Assembly (NCBI RefSeq): GCF_947259545.1 | Contig: NZ_CAMYMK010000011.1 | Coordinates: forward strand, 310,001 to 374,000 | Source: an uncultured Marinobacter sp. | Lineage (GTDB): Bacteria; Pseudomonadota; Gammaproteobacteria; Pseudomonadales; Oleiphilaceae | Reading direction: 5' to 3' | Length of the DNA stretch: 64,000 bases | Part shown: positions 29,655 to 38,626 of the stretch, piece after piece | Layout: the number at the start of each line of letters is the position of its first letter | Position numbering within the stretch: position 1 is the first letter of the stretch | The notes under the pieces: model-generated | The model's database searches: none | Seen by the model: the letters and a program-made list of their open reading frames with translations, nothing else | Told to the model about the DNA's origin: nothing | Program-made: the position numbers and the translations under genes

Positions 29655-30104
29655 TTGGAAGCAACTGAGCACATCGACCTCTTCAATGCGACTCTTATCA
29701 ACGTATTCATTGTTGTCGTGGTGGTTGTCATCCACAACGAGGTTCTTATCCGTCTCAGCAGCCTGCTCTCGGGGATGCGGCAGAGCTACCACTTCCGTCT
29801 GATTGCAGGCGTGCTGGGTATTCTCGCTACCCACACGGTTCAAGTCTGGGTTTTCGCGACCGCCTTCTATGTCATGCACCATGCCGAGCGCTGGGGAGAA
29901 CTGACCGGCAATTTCAGTGGCAGCCTGCTGGATTGTGTCTACTTCTCGTTCACAACCTTCACCACGCTCGGCTATGGCGATATCGAGGCCCTCGGCATCC
30001 TCCGCTTCCTGACAGGGATCGAGTCCCTGACGGGCCTTGTTCTGATCACCTGGAGCGCCTCCTTCCTGTTCGTCGAGATGCAGCGCTACTGGCCCACCCG
30101 CTAG
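29655..30104 (+). CDS. Small two-helix potassium channel
   Basis: About 149 residues with one to two N-terminal hydrophobic segments ('LINVFIVVVVVVIH', then 'LIAGVLGILATHTVQVWVF'), a pore loop with the selectivity filter TTLGYGD and a final helix. This is an Ion_trans_2-type K+ channel with no cytoplasmic RCK domain. The TTG start has GGAGAA 8 bases before it; an ATG at 29595 would add 20 residues but lacks a ribosome binding site. The 3' end overlaps the convergent RND pump gene by 4 bp. Confidence 0.82.
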   Translation: MEATEHIDLFNATLINVFIVVVVVVIHNEVLIRLSSLLSGMRQSYHFRLIAGVLGILATHTVQVWVFATAFYVMHHAERWGELTGNFSGSLLDCVYFSFTTFTTLGYGDIEALGILRFLTGIESLTGLVLITWSASFLFVEMQRYWPTR

Positions 30105-33100
30105 ACCCACCGGCATCGTGCCAGAGTGTAGTACAGCAAAGGCACGACCAGAACGGTCAGCAACGTGGACATGGCCAGACCAAAAATAAGCGATATCGCC
30201 AGGCCGTTGAATATCGGATCGTTCAGGATGAAGTAAGCGCCCACCATCGCCGAGATGGCCGTCAGGGCAATGGGCTTGATGCGAACTGCGCCTGCCAATA
30301 CCACCGCTTCGTCCAGCTCTACACCCTCCTCGATCAACTGCCGTATAAACACCACCAGCAGGATCGAGTTGCGCACGATGATGCCGGCCAGGGCAATCAT
30401 GCCGATCATGCTGGTGGCGGTATATTCCCGCCCCAAAAGGGCATGACCGGGCATGATACCGATCAGTGTCAGCGGGATGGGTGCCATAATCACCAGCGGC
30501 AGGATATACGATCGGAACTGGGCCACCAGCAGTACAAAAATCATGAATATGCCCACGCTATAGGCCGCACCCATGTCCCGGAAGGTTTCGTAGGTAATCT
30601 GCCATTCGCCGTCCCACTTCAGAGTGCCTTTTTCCGGCAGTGGTGGTTGATCGATAAAGTACTGTTCCGGAGCGCCCTCCTGCTGATTCAGGTGCTCTAC
30701 CATGGCAAACATGCCATACAAAGGGGAATCGGTCTCACCGGCCATATCGGCTGTCACGTAGGTCACCGGAAGAAGATCCTTATGGTAGATAGCCCCCATC
30801 CAATCCGCCTCCACAACCTCGGCAATGCTTGCCAACGGGACCAGATTTCCCTCGCGGCTGCGCACATTCAGTGATAACAGTACTGATGGCTGGGCTTTAT
30901 CCCCTTCGCTCAGAATCACCCGTATCGGCACCGGGTACTTGGCATGATCATCGTGCAGGAAACTGACACCGGTTCCGCCAAGGGCCGTCTGCAGGGCAGC
31001 AACGACCTGAGCCTGAGACACGCCAAGCCGTGCCGCGCGGTCCCGGTCCACCACCACTTCCCATTGCCGTGTGGGCGACTCCAGCGTCGTATCAATATCC
31101 ACCAGGCCGTCCACCTGGGTCATGCCCGCAGCCACTTGCCGGGCCAGTTCCGCCCGGCGGGCCTCATCCACCGCATAGATCTCCGCCACGACGGGTGAAA
31201 GCACCGGCGGACCGGGCGGCACCTCGACAATCTTCACGCTGGCACCATACCGCTCACCGATCTCGGTCAGCGGCTCCCTCAGGGACTGGGCAATATCGTG
31301 GGATTGCCGCTCCCGGTTTTCCTCGTGAATGAGGTTAACCTGAATATCGCCGTGGTAGGGATCGCCGCGCAAGTAATACTGCCGCACCAGACCGTTAAAG
31401 TTGATCGGCGAGGCGGTCCCCGCATAGGTCTGCCAGTTGGTGACTTCCTCTACCGTTTCCAGGTAGCTGCCCATTTCCATCAACACCCGCTGGGTCTGCT
31501 CCATGGGTGTGCGCTCCGGCATATCCACCACCACCTGCAGCTCAGACTTGTTGTCGAACGGCAGCATTTTCAGAATCACCGCCTGGAATACAGGCAGGGA
31601 GGTGGCCGCCAGGGTCAGCCCCACCACTCCCAGTGCCAGCAAACGGCGTCGCCAGGGATGATCGCCCAGGAACGGACCTAGCACTGTCCGGAAAATTCGC
31701 AGGGACACTGGGCTGACGCCATCTGCGGAACTGGAAGCCTCCTCGGCTTCGGCGGCCTGCTCCCCCTTCTTGTGTTTGAGGAGCCTGAAGGCCAGCCAGG
31801 GCGCCACCACAAAGGCGACGATCTGGGACAGCACCATACCTGCCGAGGCGTTGATCGGAATGGGACTCATGTAAGGCCCCATAAGACCACTCACGAACGC
31901 CATGGGAATCAGCGCCGCCATGATGGTGAGGCTGGCCATAATGGTGGGCGTCCCCACCTCGTCCACAGCGACGGGAATAATGTCCTTTACCGCGTGCCGG
32001 GAATTCTGGATACGGCGGTTGATGTTCTCGGTGATCACGATACCGTCATCCACCAGGATGCCGATGGAGAAAATCAGCGCGAACAATGAAACCCGGTTGA
32101 GAGTAAAACCCCAGGCCCAGGAAAACACAAGGGTTAACAACAGCGTGATCAGAACAGCCAAACCCACAATCAGGGCCTGGCGCCAGCCCATAGCCGCCAG
32201 CACCAGCAGCACCACGCCCAGGGTGGCGGAGATCAGATCCGTGATCAGCTTGCGGGCTTTCTGGGAAGCGGTGACGCCGTAGTCCCGGGTAACCAGCACT
32301 TCCACGGACTCCGGCAATGCCCGGTTTCGCAATAGCTCCAGACGCTCTTCTATAGCCGTGGTGATATTGATGGCGTTTTCGCCCGGCTTCTTGGCGATGG
32401 CCAGGGTGACCGCCGGGTAAATCTGACCGGGCAGGCCAGCCTTGCCGTCCTCATGGGCCGGTCCGAATCCGGTCATCACACTCTGATCCGCCACGGTGCC
32501 ACCTCGGCTGACGTCCGCGACATCCTCCAGGTGCACCGCAGCGCCATTGTGCATACCCACCACCAGACGCCGGACATCCTCCACCGTTTCCAGAAGCGTT
32601 CCGGCCTGGACCGGTATCGACAGGTTGTCCCGGGTAATACGGGCCTCCTGGCTGCTGGTGTTGGCCGCAGCAAGCGCGTTACGGATATCGTCGATAGTCA
32701 GGTTGAAGCCGGCCAGCAACGCCGGATCGAACCGGATATCGACGCGATCCGGAATGCCGCCGGTGGTATAGACATCCCGGGTGCCGGGAACCCGCTTGAG
32801 GGCAACTTCCAGCATGTGCGCCAGGCGGGTCAATTCCTCACCGGTATGCCCGTTGACCGGATCGTAGAGGGTCAGTGTCATCACCGGAACATCATCGATG
32901 CCCTTGGGTTTGATCACCGGCTGGGTCGCGCCCAGATTAGCCGGCAGCCAGTCCTGGTTGGAATACACCTGGTTGTAGAGCCGGACCAGGGCTTCCTGCC
33001 GTGGAATCCCCACCTCAAACTGCACCGTGATCACTGCCTGGCCCTGGCGAGACACCGAATAGACGTGTTCCACGCCCTGGATCTCGCTCATCACCTGTTC

Positions 33101-33331
33101 GGCAGGCGTCGCAATCGCGCTTTCCACCTCTCGGGTGCTGGCGCCGGGAAACGCCACCATGATGTCGGCCATGGTGACATCAATCTGGGGTTCTTCCTCT
33201 TTCGGGGTGACCACCACGGCCAGCACGCCCAGAATGATCGCCAGAATGGCGAGCACGGGCGTGAGGTGATTGTTCTGGAAAACCCGGGCAATGGCCCCGG
33301 ACGGGCCAACAGGCGGCAGTTCCCGACTCAC
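30101..33331 (-). CDS. Second RND efflux transporter permease
   Basis: A 1076-residue AcrB-superfamily pump. The N-terminal helix 'LTPVLAILAIILGVLAVVVT' is followed by the porter domain 'VAFPGASTREVESAIATPAE'; helix 4 has 'SIGILVDDGIVITENI', with the conserved Asp pair. Sequence features place it apart from the pump at 25-28 kb. The substrate is unknown; it lacks the methionine-rich look of CusA but could still export metals or lipids. It overlaps its adaptor by 4 bp. Confidence 0.93.
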   Translation of the reverse strand: MSRELPPVGPSGAIARVFQNNHLTPVLAILAIILGVLAVVVTPKEEEPQIDVTMADIMVAFPGASTREVESAIATPAEQVMSEIQGVEHVYSVSRQGQAVITVQFEVGIPRQEALVRLYNQVYSNQDWLPANLGATQPVIKPKGIDDVPVMTLTLYDPVNGHTGEELTRLAHMLEVALKRVPGTRDVYTTGGIPDRVDIRFDPALLAGFNLTIDDIRNALAAANTSSQEARITRDNLSIPVQAGTLLETVEDVRRLVVGMHNGAAVHLEDVADVSRGGTVADQSVMTGFGPAHEDGKAGLPGQIYPAVTLAIAKKPGENAINITTAIEERLELLRNRALPESVEVLVTRDYGVTASQKARKLITDLISATLGVVLLVLAAMGWRQALIVGLAVLITLLLTLVFSWAWGFTLNRVSLFALIFSIGILVDDGIVITENINRRIQNSRHAVKDIIPVAVDEVGTPTIMASLTIMAALIPMAFVSGLMGPYMSPIPINASAGMVLSQIVAFVVAPWLAFRLLKHKKGEQAAEAEEASSSADGVSPVSLRIFRTVLGPFLGDHPWRRRLLALGVVGLTLAATSLPVFQAVILKMLPFDNKSELQVVVDMPERTPMEQTQRVLMEMGSYLETVEEVTNWQTYAGTASPINFNGLVRQYYLRGDPYHGDIQVNLIHEENRERQSHDIAQSLREPLTEIGERYGASVKIVEVPPGPPVLSPVVAEIYAVDEARRAELARQVAAGMTQVDGLVDIDTTLESPTRQWEVVVDRDRAARLGVSQAQVVAALQTALGGTGVSFLHDDHAKYPVPIRVILSEGDKAQPSVLLSLNVRSREGNLVPLASIAEVVEADWMGAIYHKDLLPVTYVTADMAGETDSPLYGMFAMVEHLNQQEGAPEQYFIDQPPLPEKGTLKWDGEWQITYETFRDMGAAYSVGIFMIFVLLVAQFRSYILPLVIMAPIPLTLIGIMPGHALLGREYTATSMIGMIALAGIIVRNSILLVVFIRQLIEEGVELDEAVVLAGAVRIKPIALTAISAMVGAYFILNDPIFNGLAISLIFGLAMSTLLTVLVVPLLYYTLARCRWV

Positions 33332-34380
33332 GGGTTCGACTCCTCACCTGACTTATTGACCGGATTCAGGCGGTCACTGCCCACTAGCTCCGACGGGTTG
33401 GTGACCACCCGTTCGCCTTCACTGAGGCCGGCGAGGATCTCAAGCCGGCCATTGTCCCTGACGCCTGTGCGTACCTGCCGCAGCCGGGGCTGGTCCTGAT
33501 CGTCCAGCACAAACACGGCCCTCAGCTCGCTGCGCTGAATCAGGCTGCTGGCCGGCACCCAGAGAGCCTCGCGGCTGGCAACCGGCACACCGACCTTGAC
33601 CAGCATGCCGGGGAACAGGGAGCCGTTGGGTTCACTCAGGCGCATCCGCAATCGAAAGGTGTGGGTTTGCGGATCGGCATAGGGATAGAACGTCATCTCC
33701 CCGGTTTCCAGCACCCGGCCATCGGCAAGCGTGACCTTTGCCTGACGCTCGGTGCGTGCCAGTTCGGCGTACTTCTGGGGCAGGTCCACCACAATCCGAA
33801 GCTGCTCCAGGGAGAGCCCGCTGAGGAGGGGCTGGCCAGGATTTACCGATTCCCCCAGCTCCACGTGGCGCTCAGTGAGGATCCCGCCGTAAGGGGCCAC
33901 CACACGGGTATAGGACAACTGTTCCCGGGCCTCGGAAACCGCACCTTTGGCTCGCTCCACCCTTGCGCGGGCCGCAGCCAGATTATTCCGGGCCTGATCG
34001 AACTCCTGACGGGATACCAGCCCCCGCTCGTGAACCGCTTCGATACGCTCAAACCGCTGCCTCGCATCCGCCAATGCCGCTTCAGCCTCTTCCAGCCCGG
34101 CCTGGGCCTGGCGCAAACGGGATCGCTGCTCACTGTCCTCCAACTGGACAATCAGGGCGCCGGCGGCAACGGAGTCGTCGACATCGTAGGGCAGGCTTTG
34201 AACCGTGCCGCTGGTCTGGGCAGAGACGGTGCTCTGCTGAACGGCTTCAATGACGCCATCGAGGTGCACGGTCTCCTGAAAGGAACGTCGCTCCACCGTT
34301 TCAAATAGGGGTTGCCCGGTTGCCAAGGCAGACAACAGCAGGGGAAAAAGCGAAGCAAAAAGGCGACCGGGAAGACGCAT
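33328..34380 (-). CDS. RND efflux periplasmic adaptor
   Basis: About 350 residues: signal peptide (MRLPGRLFASLFPLLLSALA), first lipoyl half near 'QTSGTVQSLPYDVDDSVAAG', coiled-coil hairpin at about 85-145, second lipoyl half 'VVAPYGGILTERHVELGESV', then barrel domains. The ATG at 34380 has GAGGT at close spacing, unlike the ATG 15 bases earlier. It forms a two-gene operon with the pump that follows. Confidence 0.9.
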   Translation of the reverse strand: MRLPGRLFASLFPLLLSALATGQPLFETVERRSFQETVHLDGVIEAVQQSTVSAQTSGTVQSLPYDVDDSVAAGALIVQLEDSEQRSRLRQAQAGLEEAEAALADARQRFERIEAVHERGLVSRQEFDQARNNLAAARARVERAKGAVSEAREQLSYTRVVAPYGGILTERHVELGESVNPGQPLLSGLSLEQLRIVVDLPQKYAELARTERQAKVTLADGRVLETGEMTFYPYADPQTHTFRLRMRLSEPNGSLFPGMLVKVGVPVASREALWVPASSLIQRSELRAVFVLDDQDQPRLRQVRTGVRDNGRLEILAGLSEGERVVTNPSELVGSDRLNPVNKSGEESNP

Positions 34381-34469
34381 GCCAACCTCTACCATTGGAA
34401 GTTATAAGGTTATTCCGCAACTTAACCAAAGTTTAACAGCCCGTCGCTACGCTTACATTGAGCAGGGAC

Positions 34470-34509
34470 AAAAAAAGCCCCAGGTGAAGGAGTTGCTTCC
34501 ACCCGGGGC
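34470..34509 (-). terminator. Rho-independent terminator of the TonB receptor gene
   Basis: On the minus strand, a GC-rich hairpin (GCCCC at one end, GGGGC at the other, spanning 34477-34509, with inner GGTG/CACC pairing) is followed by seven T. It lies about 50 bp after the receptor stop codon. Confidence 0.85.
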
Positions 34510-34559
34510 AAGATCGTCACCCGCCGACTATGGGAAGCGGGCAACCGCCATACAGAGAC

Positions 34560-36569
34560 TTACCACCTGGCTGTCAGCGCAGCACGCAGGGTCCTGCCAG
34601 GCTCATTAACTCTTACGGCTTCCGGATGAAATGGATCAGTGTTGGCCCGGCTAACGTGAGGCGCCCAGGTGTTATCAAACAGGTTATCCACTGCCCAGCT
34701 GACACTCAGGTAGTCTGCGAGCGGGTGGCTTCCGGACAGGTTCAGCACACCGTAGCCCGGTGAAGTGCCGGGATCCTGCCCGGATTCCAGATCCACGCGG
34801 TCCTGGCGGCGGGCCAGCACCCACTCCAGTTCAAGGGCATGCCCCATATGCTGCCAGGCAAGAGTCTGAATAAACTGCACCGGCGGGATCTGCGGCAGGG
34901 GCTTATTATCGTCCCGGTTCTCGCCGCGCACAGATGCCAGACTGCTATCGGCACTCCAGGTGCCGTTGCTCCATCCAAGTTGCCCTTCAACACCCATCAG
35001 CCGCGCATCGATATTGCGGTAGATACTGACCTGATCCGCATTCCGGGTGCGCAGGACAAAGTCATCCACCTGATCCACCCACACGGCCGGGCGCCAGTGC
35101 CAGCCGTTGCTCCGGCCCGGCATCGCCAGTTCGAGCTTGCGGTGCGCCTCAGGGTTCAGAGCAGGGTTGCCGACCCAGCGGCTTGAAGGGTCCATGTTAT
35201 TCCAGCTGGCAATGTAGCGTTCAGTCACTCCAGGGCTGCGGACACTATGGCTGCCGGTAACCACCAGCGACTGGACTGGAGAGAATCGCCAGTCGCTGGT
35301 GACAAAGCCACTGACATTATCATCGGCAACATCGGTGTTGGTGGTGCCGTAGATCGACTGGTAGGCGTCTGCCGCCGACATGGCCATCATGCCACTGCCG
35401 AACACTGTGTCAGCCGCGGCAGCAGACATTTCCACACGATCATAACGCACGCCACCGCCGACCTTTAACGCTGGGGTTACCCGGTAGAAGCGCTCAGCGA
35501 AAAGGCCGAAACGGTCGCGATCCACGTCGGGCCAGAGTACGGAGGTCAGCACATCGAGATTCGCTCCGCCAAACCGTTCGGCGTGCCAGTTATTGGTCTC
35601 GACATCAGCACCAATGGCCCAGTCGGTTCTGATATCCGGACTCTGATCCAGTGTCAGGCGCAGGCCCCGGGTTTCGGTTTCGGAATCCGTAAGCAGGTTC
35701 ATCATGGACTCACGGAGGCTGAAGTTATCCATGATGTGATCAACATCAGCCTGCCAGACCAGCAGGTTCCACTCACCGTTGACCACTGGCGCACCAAGTT
35801 CCAGACGCAGGATGTCGGAATCGGTTTTTGGTGCGTCCATGCCCGAGCCGGCGTATTTCACATCCCGCTCTTCCTGGCGGCTCACCAACCCCTTGATATA
35901 GAAACCGTTGCCCGCTTTCCAGGCGGCATCCATCCGGGCCTCGGCATTCTTGTAAGCGCTGCGGATCTCATTTCCGTCACCATCCTCGTAGTCGTTGGCT
36001 TCACTGTAACCTCCCGCCAGCCGAAGCCACGCACTTTCACCGCCAACAGCAGCACTTCCATTGAGCAGTTTGCCGTTACCGTCGTCGGACCCGCCCACTG
36101 TCAGGTGGCCGGTGACGCCCTCCCTATCAAACACCGGTGCAGCGGTCGTCGCAATCACCTGACCACCGGCAATCGGTCCCCAGCGCAGAGTCTGATTGTC
36201 AGTGCGCACCTCCAATAGCGAGGCCAACGCGGCACTCAGACGGCTGGTGGGAGGGTCCATGCGATTAGGGCAGGCCCCTTCAACCCGGATACCATCCAAC
36301 AGCACATCCACACGCTCCTGACTCTGGCCACGAACCACTGGCTCCAGTCCCCGGCCACCCATGCGGGAAAGTGATACTGAAGGGTTGGTGGACAGGCGCT
36401 CGACGGGCTCTGACGCCAGCGTTCGGGCAGCCTCCTCAGACCACTGGCCTTCGGTGATGCGAATCAACGAAAGCGGCTCGTCAACACTCTGTGCCCACAC
36501 CGTCAATGGGGTAGCAACAATGCCTGCTGCACAAATGGCAAAAACACGGGGTCCAATTCTCGCAGTCAT
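34560..36569 (-). CDS. TonB-dependent receptor, OprC-like (putative copper receptor)
   Basis: About 669 residues: signal peptide ending VWAQ, a plug domain with 'GGRGLEPVVRGQSQERVDVL' and 'LDGIRVEGACPNRMDPPTS', then a beta-barrel ending in aromatic Trp. The 'GACPNRMDPPTS' segment is the recognisable signature of the OprC/NosA group of copper receptors. Ligand assignment is by this similarity only. The ATG at 36569 has AAAGG upstream and sits just before the signal peptide. A terminator follows. It is divergent from regB. Confidence 0.85.
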   Translation of the reverse strand: MTARIGPRVFAICAAGIVATPLTVWAQSVDEPLSLIRITEGQWSEEAARTLASEPVERLSTNPSVSLSRMGGRGLEPVVRGQSQERVDVLLDGIRVEGACPNRMDPPTSRLSAALASLLEVRTDNQTLRWGPIAGGQVIATTAAPVFDREGVTGHLTVGGSDDGNGKLLNGSAAVGGESAWLRLAGGYSEANDYEDGDGNEIRSAYKNAEARMDAAWKAGNGFYIKGLVSRQEERDVKYAGSGMDAPKTDSDILRLELGAPVVNGEWNLLVWQADVDHIMDNFSLRESMMNLLTDSETETRGLRLTLDQSPDIRTDWAIGADVETNNWHAERFGGANLDVLTSVLWPDVDRDRFGLFAERFYRVTPALKVGGGVRYDRVEMSAAAADTVFGSGMMAMSAADAYQSIYGTTNTDVADDNVSGFVTSDWRFSPVQSLVVTGSHSVRSPGVTERYIASWNNMDPSSRWVGNPALNPEAHRKLELAMPGRSNGWHWRPAVWVDQVDDFVLRTRNADQVSIYRNIDARLMGVEGQLGWSNGTWSADSSLASVRGENRDDNKPLPQIPPVQFIQTLAWQHMGHALELEWVLARRQDRVDLESGQDPGTSPGYGVLNLSGSHPLADYLSVSWAVDNLFDNTWAPHVSRANTDPFHPEAVRVNEPGRTLRAALTARW

Positions 36570-36707
36570 CCAACCTTTACCCTGACCAGCCCTAAGAGAG
36601 GTCACCATCATAAAGACCACTCAACCCCGGCGCCTGAGACCAAATGCCGCATCTCTCTGGAGGTATTCCCGCAGTACCTCCACTGAAAACCCGCTAGAAT
36701 GCCGACT

Positions 36708-37955
36708 ATGGAATGGCTGACCCACTCACAAACCGGATTTCAACAGGCCGCCCGTTATCTTCTGGGCATGCGGCTGACTATTGTTGCCATTCAGCTGGTT
36801 GCCATCGCAGTGGCCGAAACCATAGTCACGCTCTCGCACCGTGGCGAAGCCGTTATCCTGTGCCTGGTTTATGCCGTTATGGCGACACTCGGCTGGCTGT
36901 GGCTTACCCGACGACCGCCGGCATTTCCCGGCCCCGTGAGCATTTCCCTCGCCGGCGATCTGCTGCTGATCGGCGGCTGGCTCTATCTGACCGGCGGCTA
37001 CACCAACCCGCTCACATCGTTGCTGCTGCTCCCCATCGCCGTCGCCATCATTCTAGTTCCGCTGCGCCAGAGCATCGCTCTCACTCTGTGTGGCATTCTG
37101 GTTTACACCTCACTGGTTCTCTGGCCCATGCACGGGTTACACGACCACGCAGAAAGCAATCTGGCGCAGCTTCATTTGGTCGGCATGTGGGTCACGTTTG
37201 CCGTGACCGCGGGCATTTTGCTGCTGGTGGTTGGCAACCTTGCCCGACGTCTACACCGGCAACAGTCCACACTGGCTGAGGTTCGCGAACGCCGGTTGCG
37301 GGATGAACAGATTATTGCTCTGGGGCTGTCCGCCGCTTCTGTTGCACACCGGCTGGGCACGCCCTTCAACACAATGAGCCTGCTAATCGAAGAGCTGAAA
37401 CAGTCCAATGATCCTGTGGCCCGGCAGCAGGACCTGGAGATGATGGAACAACAACTGGGTTTGTGTGCCGACCACCTTAAGCAGTTGTCTGCGGCTGCCG
37501 GCCAGGCTCGTGCGGAGCAGCGGCAGATCTTGACGGTCAGCGACTGGCTCAATCGCCTGAGGGAGTCGGCCACGCTGCTCTGGCCTGCCTCATCTATTCA
37601 GTGGCAGCTGCCTTGGCCCGAGGGCCGTGTCACCGTGGATGCTACGCTGGATCAGGCGGTTCTTAACCTGCTTGCCAACGCCCTGACTGCCAGTCCGTCA
37701 TGGGTATCGTTCAGCGCCCGCGCCGCCGGTCAGCAAATGTTGGAAATCGTGGTGGAAGATCGCGGCGGCGGGTTCGAGAATGCCCTGCATCCCAGGCCTG
37801 GCAGCGACGTTGCGGTATCTCCTAACGGCCTGGGGGTTGGTCTTTTTCTATCCAATGCCACCATTCAGCGCCTTGGTGGCCAGCTGCGCGCCCACGCCTC
37901 GGATAAGGGCACCACCATGATCATCTCTTTGCCGGAGGTGAGGGATGACAACTAA
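36708..37955 (+). CDS. regB: Redox-sensing histidine kinase RegB/PrrB
   Basis: About 415 residues: six N-terminal membrane helices, the heptapeptide GGYTNPL at 96-102 (quinone-binding GGxxNPF in RegB), phospho-accepting His214 in 'ASVAHRLGTPFNT', Cys253 at the same 39-40 residue distance as the redox-active cysteine of RegB, and an HATPase domain with 'NLLANAL' and 'GLGVGLFLSNATI'. RegB phosphorylates RegA when the quinone pool is reduced. The H-box reads AHRLGTP rather than AHELGTP. The first ATG, at 36699, is also possible. It overlaps regA by 11 bp. Confidence 0.9.
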   Translation: MEWLTHSQTGFQQAARYLLGMRLTIVAIQLVAIAVAETIVTLSHRGEAVILCLVYAVMATLGWLWLTRRPPAFPGPVSISLAGDLLLIGGWLYLTGGYTNPLTSLLLLPIAVAIILVPLRQSIALTLCGILVYTSLVLWPMHGLHDHAESNLAQLHLVGMWVTFAVTAGILLLVVGNLARRLHRQQSTLAEVRERRLRDEQIIALGLSAASVAHRLGTPFNTMSLLIEELKQSNDPVARQQDLEMMEQQLGLCADHLKQLSAAAGQARAEQRQILTVSDWLNRLRESATLLWPASSIQWQLPWPEGRVTVDATLDQAVLNLLANALTASPSWVSFSARAAGQQMLEIVVEDRGGGFENALHPRPGSDVAVSPNGLGVGLFLSNATIQRLGGQLRAHASDKGTTMIISLPEVRDDN

Positions 37956-38478
37956 AACGCAGTGGCTGCTGATTGACGATGACGAGGCCTTCCTGACTAT
38001 CCTGCAGCGTTCGCTGGCCCGTCATGGAATCGATAGCGGTGTCGCCAACAATAGTGCCGAGGCACTGGCGAAGCTGCAGGAAGATCAACCCCAACGATGC
38101 GTGCTCGACCTGAATCTCGCCGGTGAAAGCGGGCTACAGTTATTACCTGTCCTGCTTTCCGAGAATCCGGATCTGGAGGTTCTGATTCTGACCGGGTATG
38201 GAAGCATTGCCACCGCCGTAGACGCCATGAGACGGGGAGCCGTCAATTACCTGTGCAAACCGGTAACAGCCAACCAGCTGATCACTGCATTCGACAACCC
38301 CGACCACACGCCTGATTTGCGCCCGGCACCACCCACGGTTGAGGAGATGGAGTGGGAACATATTCAGCGGGTTTTGAATGAACACGATGGTAACGTGTCG
38401 GCAACCGCACGGGCGCTGAATATGCACCGGCGAACGCTGCAGCGAAAACTGCAAAAACACTCCCGTTGGCGCAACTAG
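37945..38478 (+). CDS. regA: Response regulator RegA/PrrA
   Basis: A 177-residue regulator with a receiver domain (acid pocket LIDDDE, phospho-acceptor Asp55 in VLDLNL, Lys in 'CKPV') and a Fis-type helix-turn-helix at the C-terminus ('VSATARALNMHRRTLQRKLQ'). The short linker holds prolines, as in RegA/PrrA/ActR. It controls genes for respiration and energy metabolism in response to redox state. The start lies within regB, so the two are translationally coupled. Confidence 0.92.
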   Translation: MTTKTQWLLIDDDEAFLTILQRSLARHGIDSGVANNSAEALAKLQEDQPQRCVLDLNLAGESGLQLLPVLLSENPDLEVLILTGYGSIATAVDAMRRGAVNYLCKPVTANQLITAFDNPDHTPDLRPAPPTVEEMEWEHIQRVLNEHDGNVSATARALNMHRRTLQRKLQKHSRWRN

Positions 38479-38626
38479 CCTTGCCGACCTGACATACAGC
38501 CAAGCGCGACACACGACAAAAATATCATTGACTTTTTTTTGGAACCTTTCCTTTCAAACAGTCGTTTAGTCTAGCAAGGGTCGACACACCCTCACGACAA
38601 TAACAATCGGAAAGGTACAGACAGAC

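Noticed and set aside
32453..33499. 348-codon plus-strand ORF across the RND pump and adaptor junction
   Set aside because: Shadow of two real genes; translation rich in His, Arg and Gln.
38528..38560. TTGACT as the -35 box of the lipase-like gene
   Set aside because: No acceptable -10 sequence at 16-18 bp spacing.
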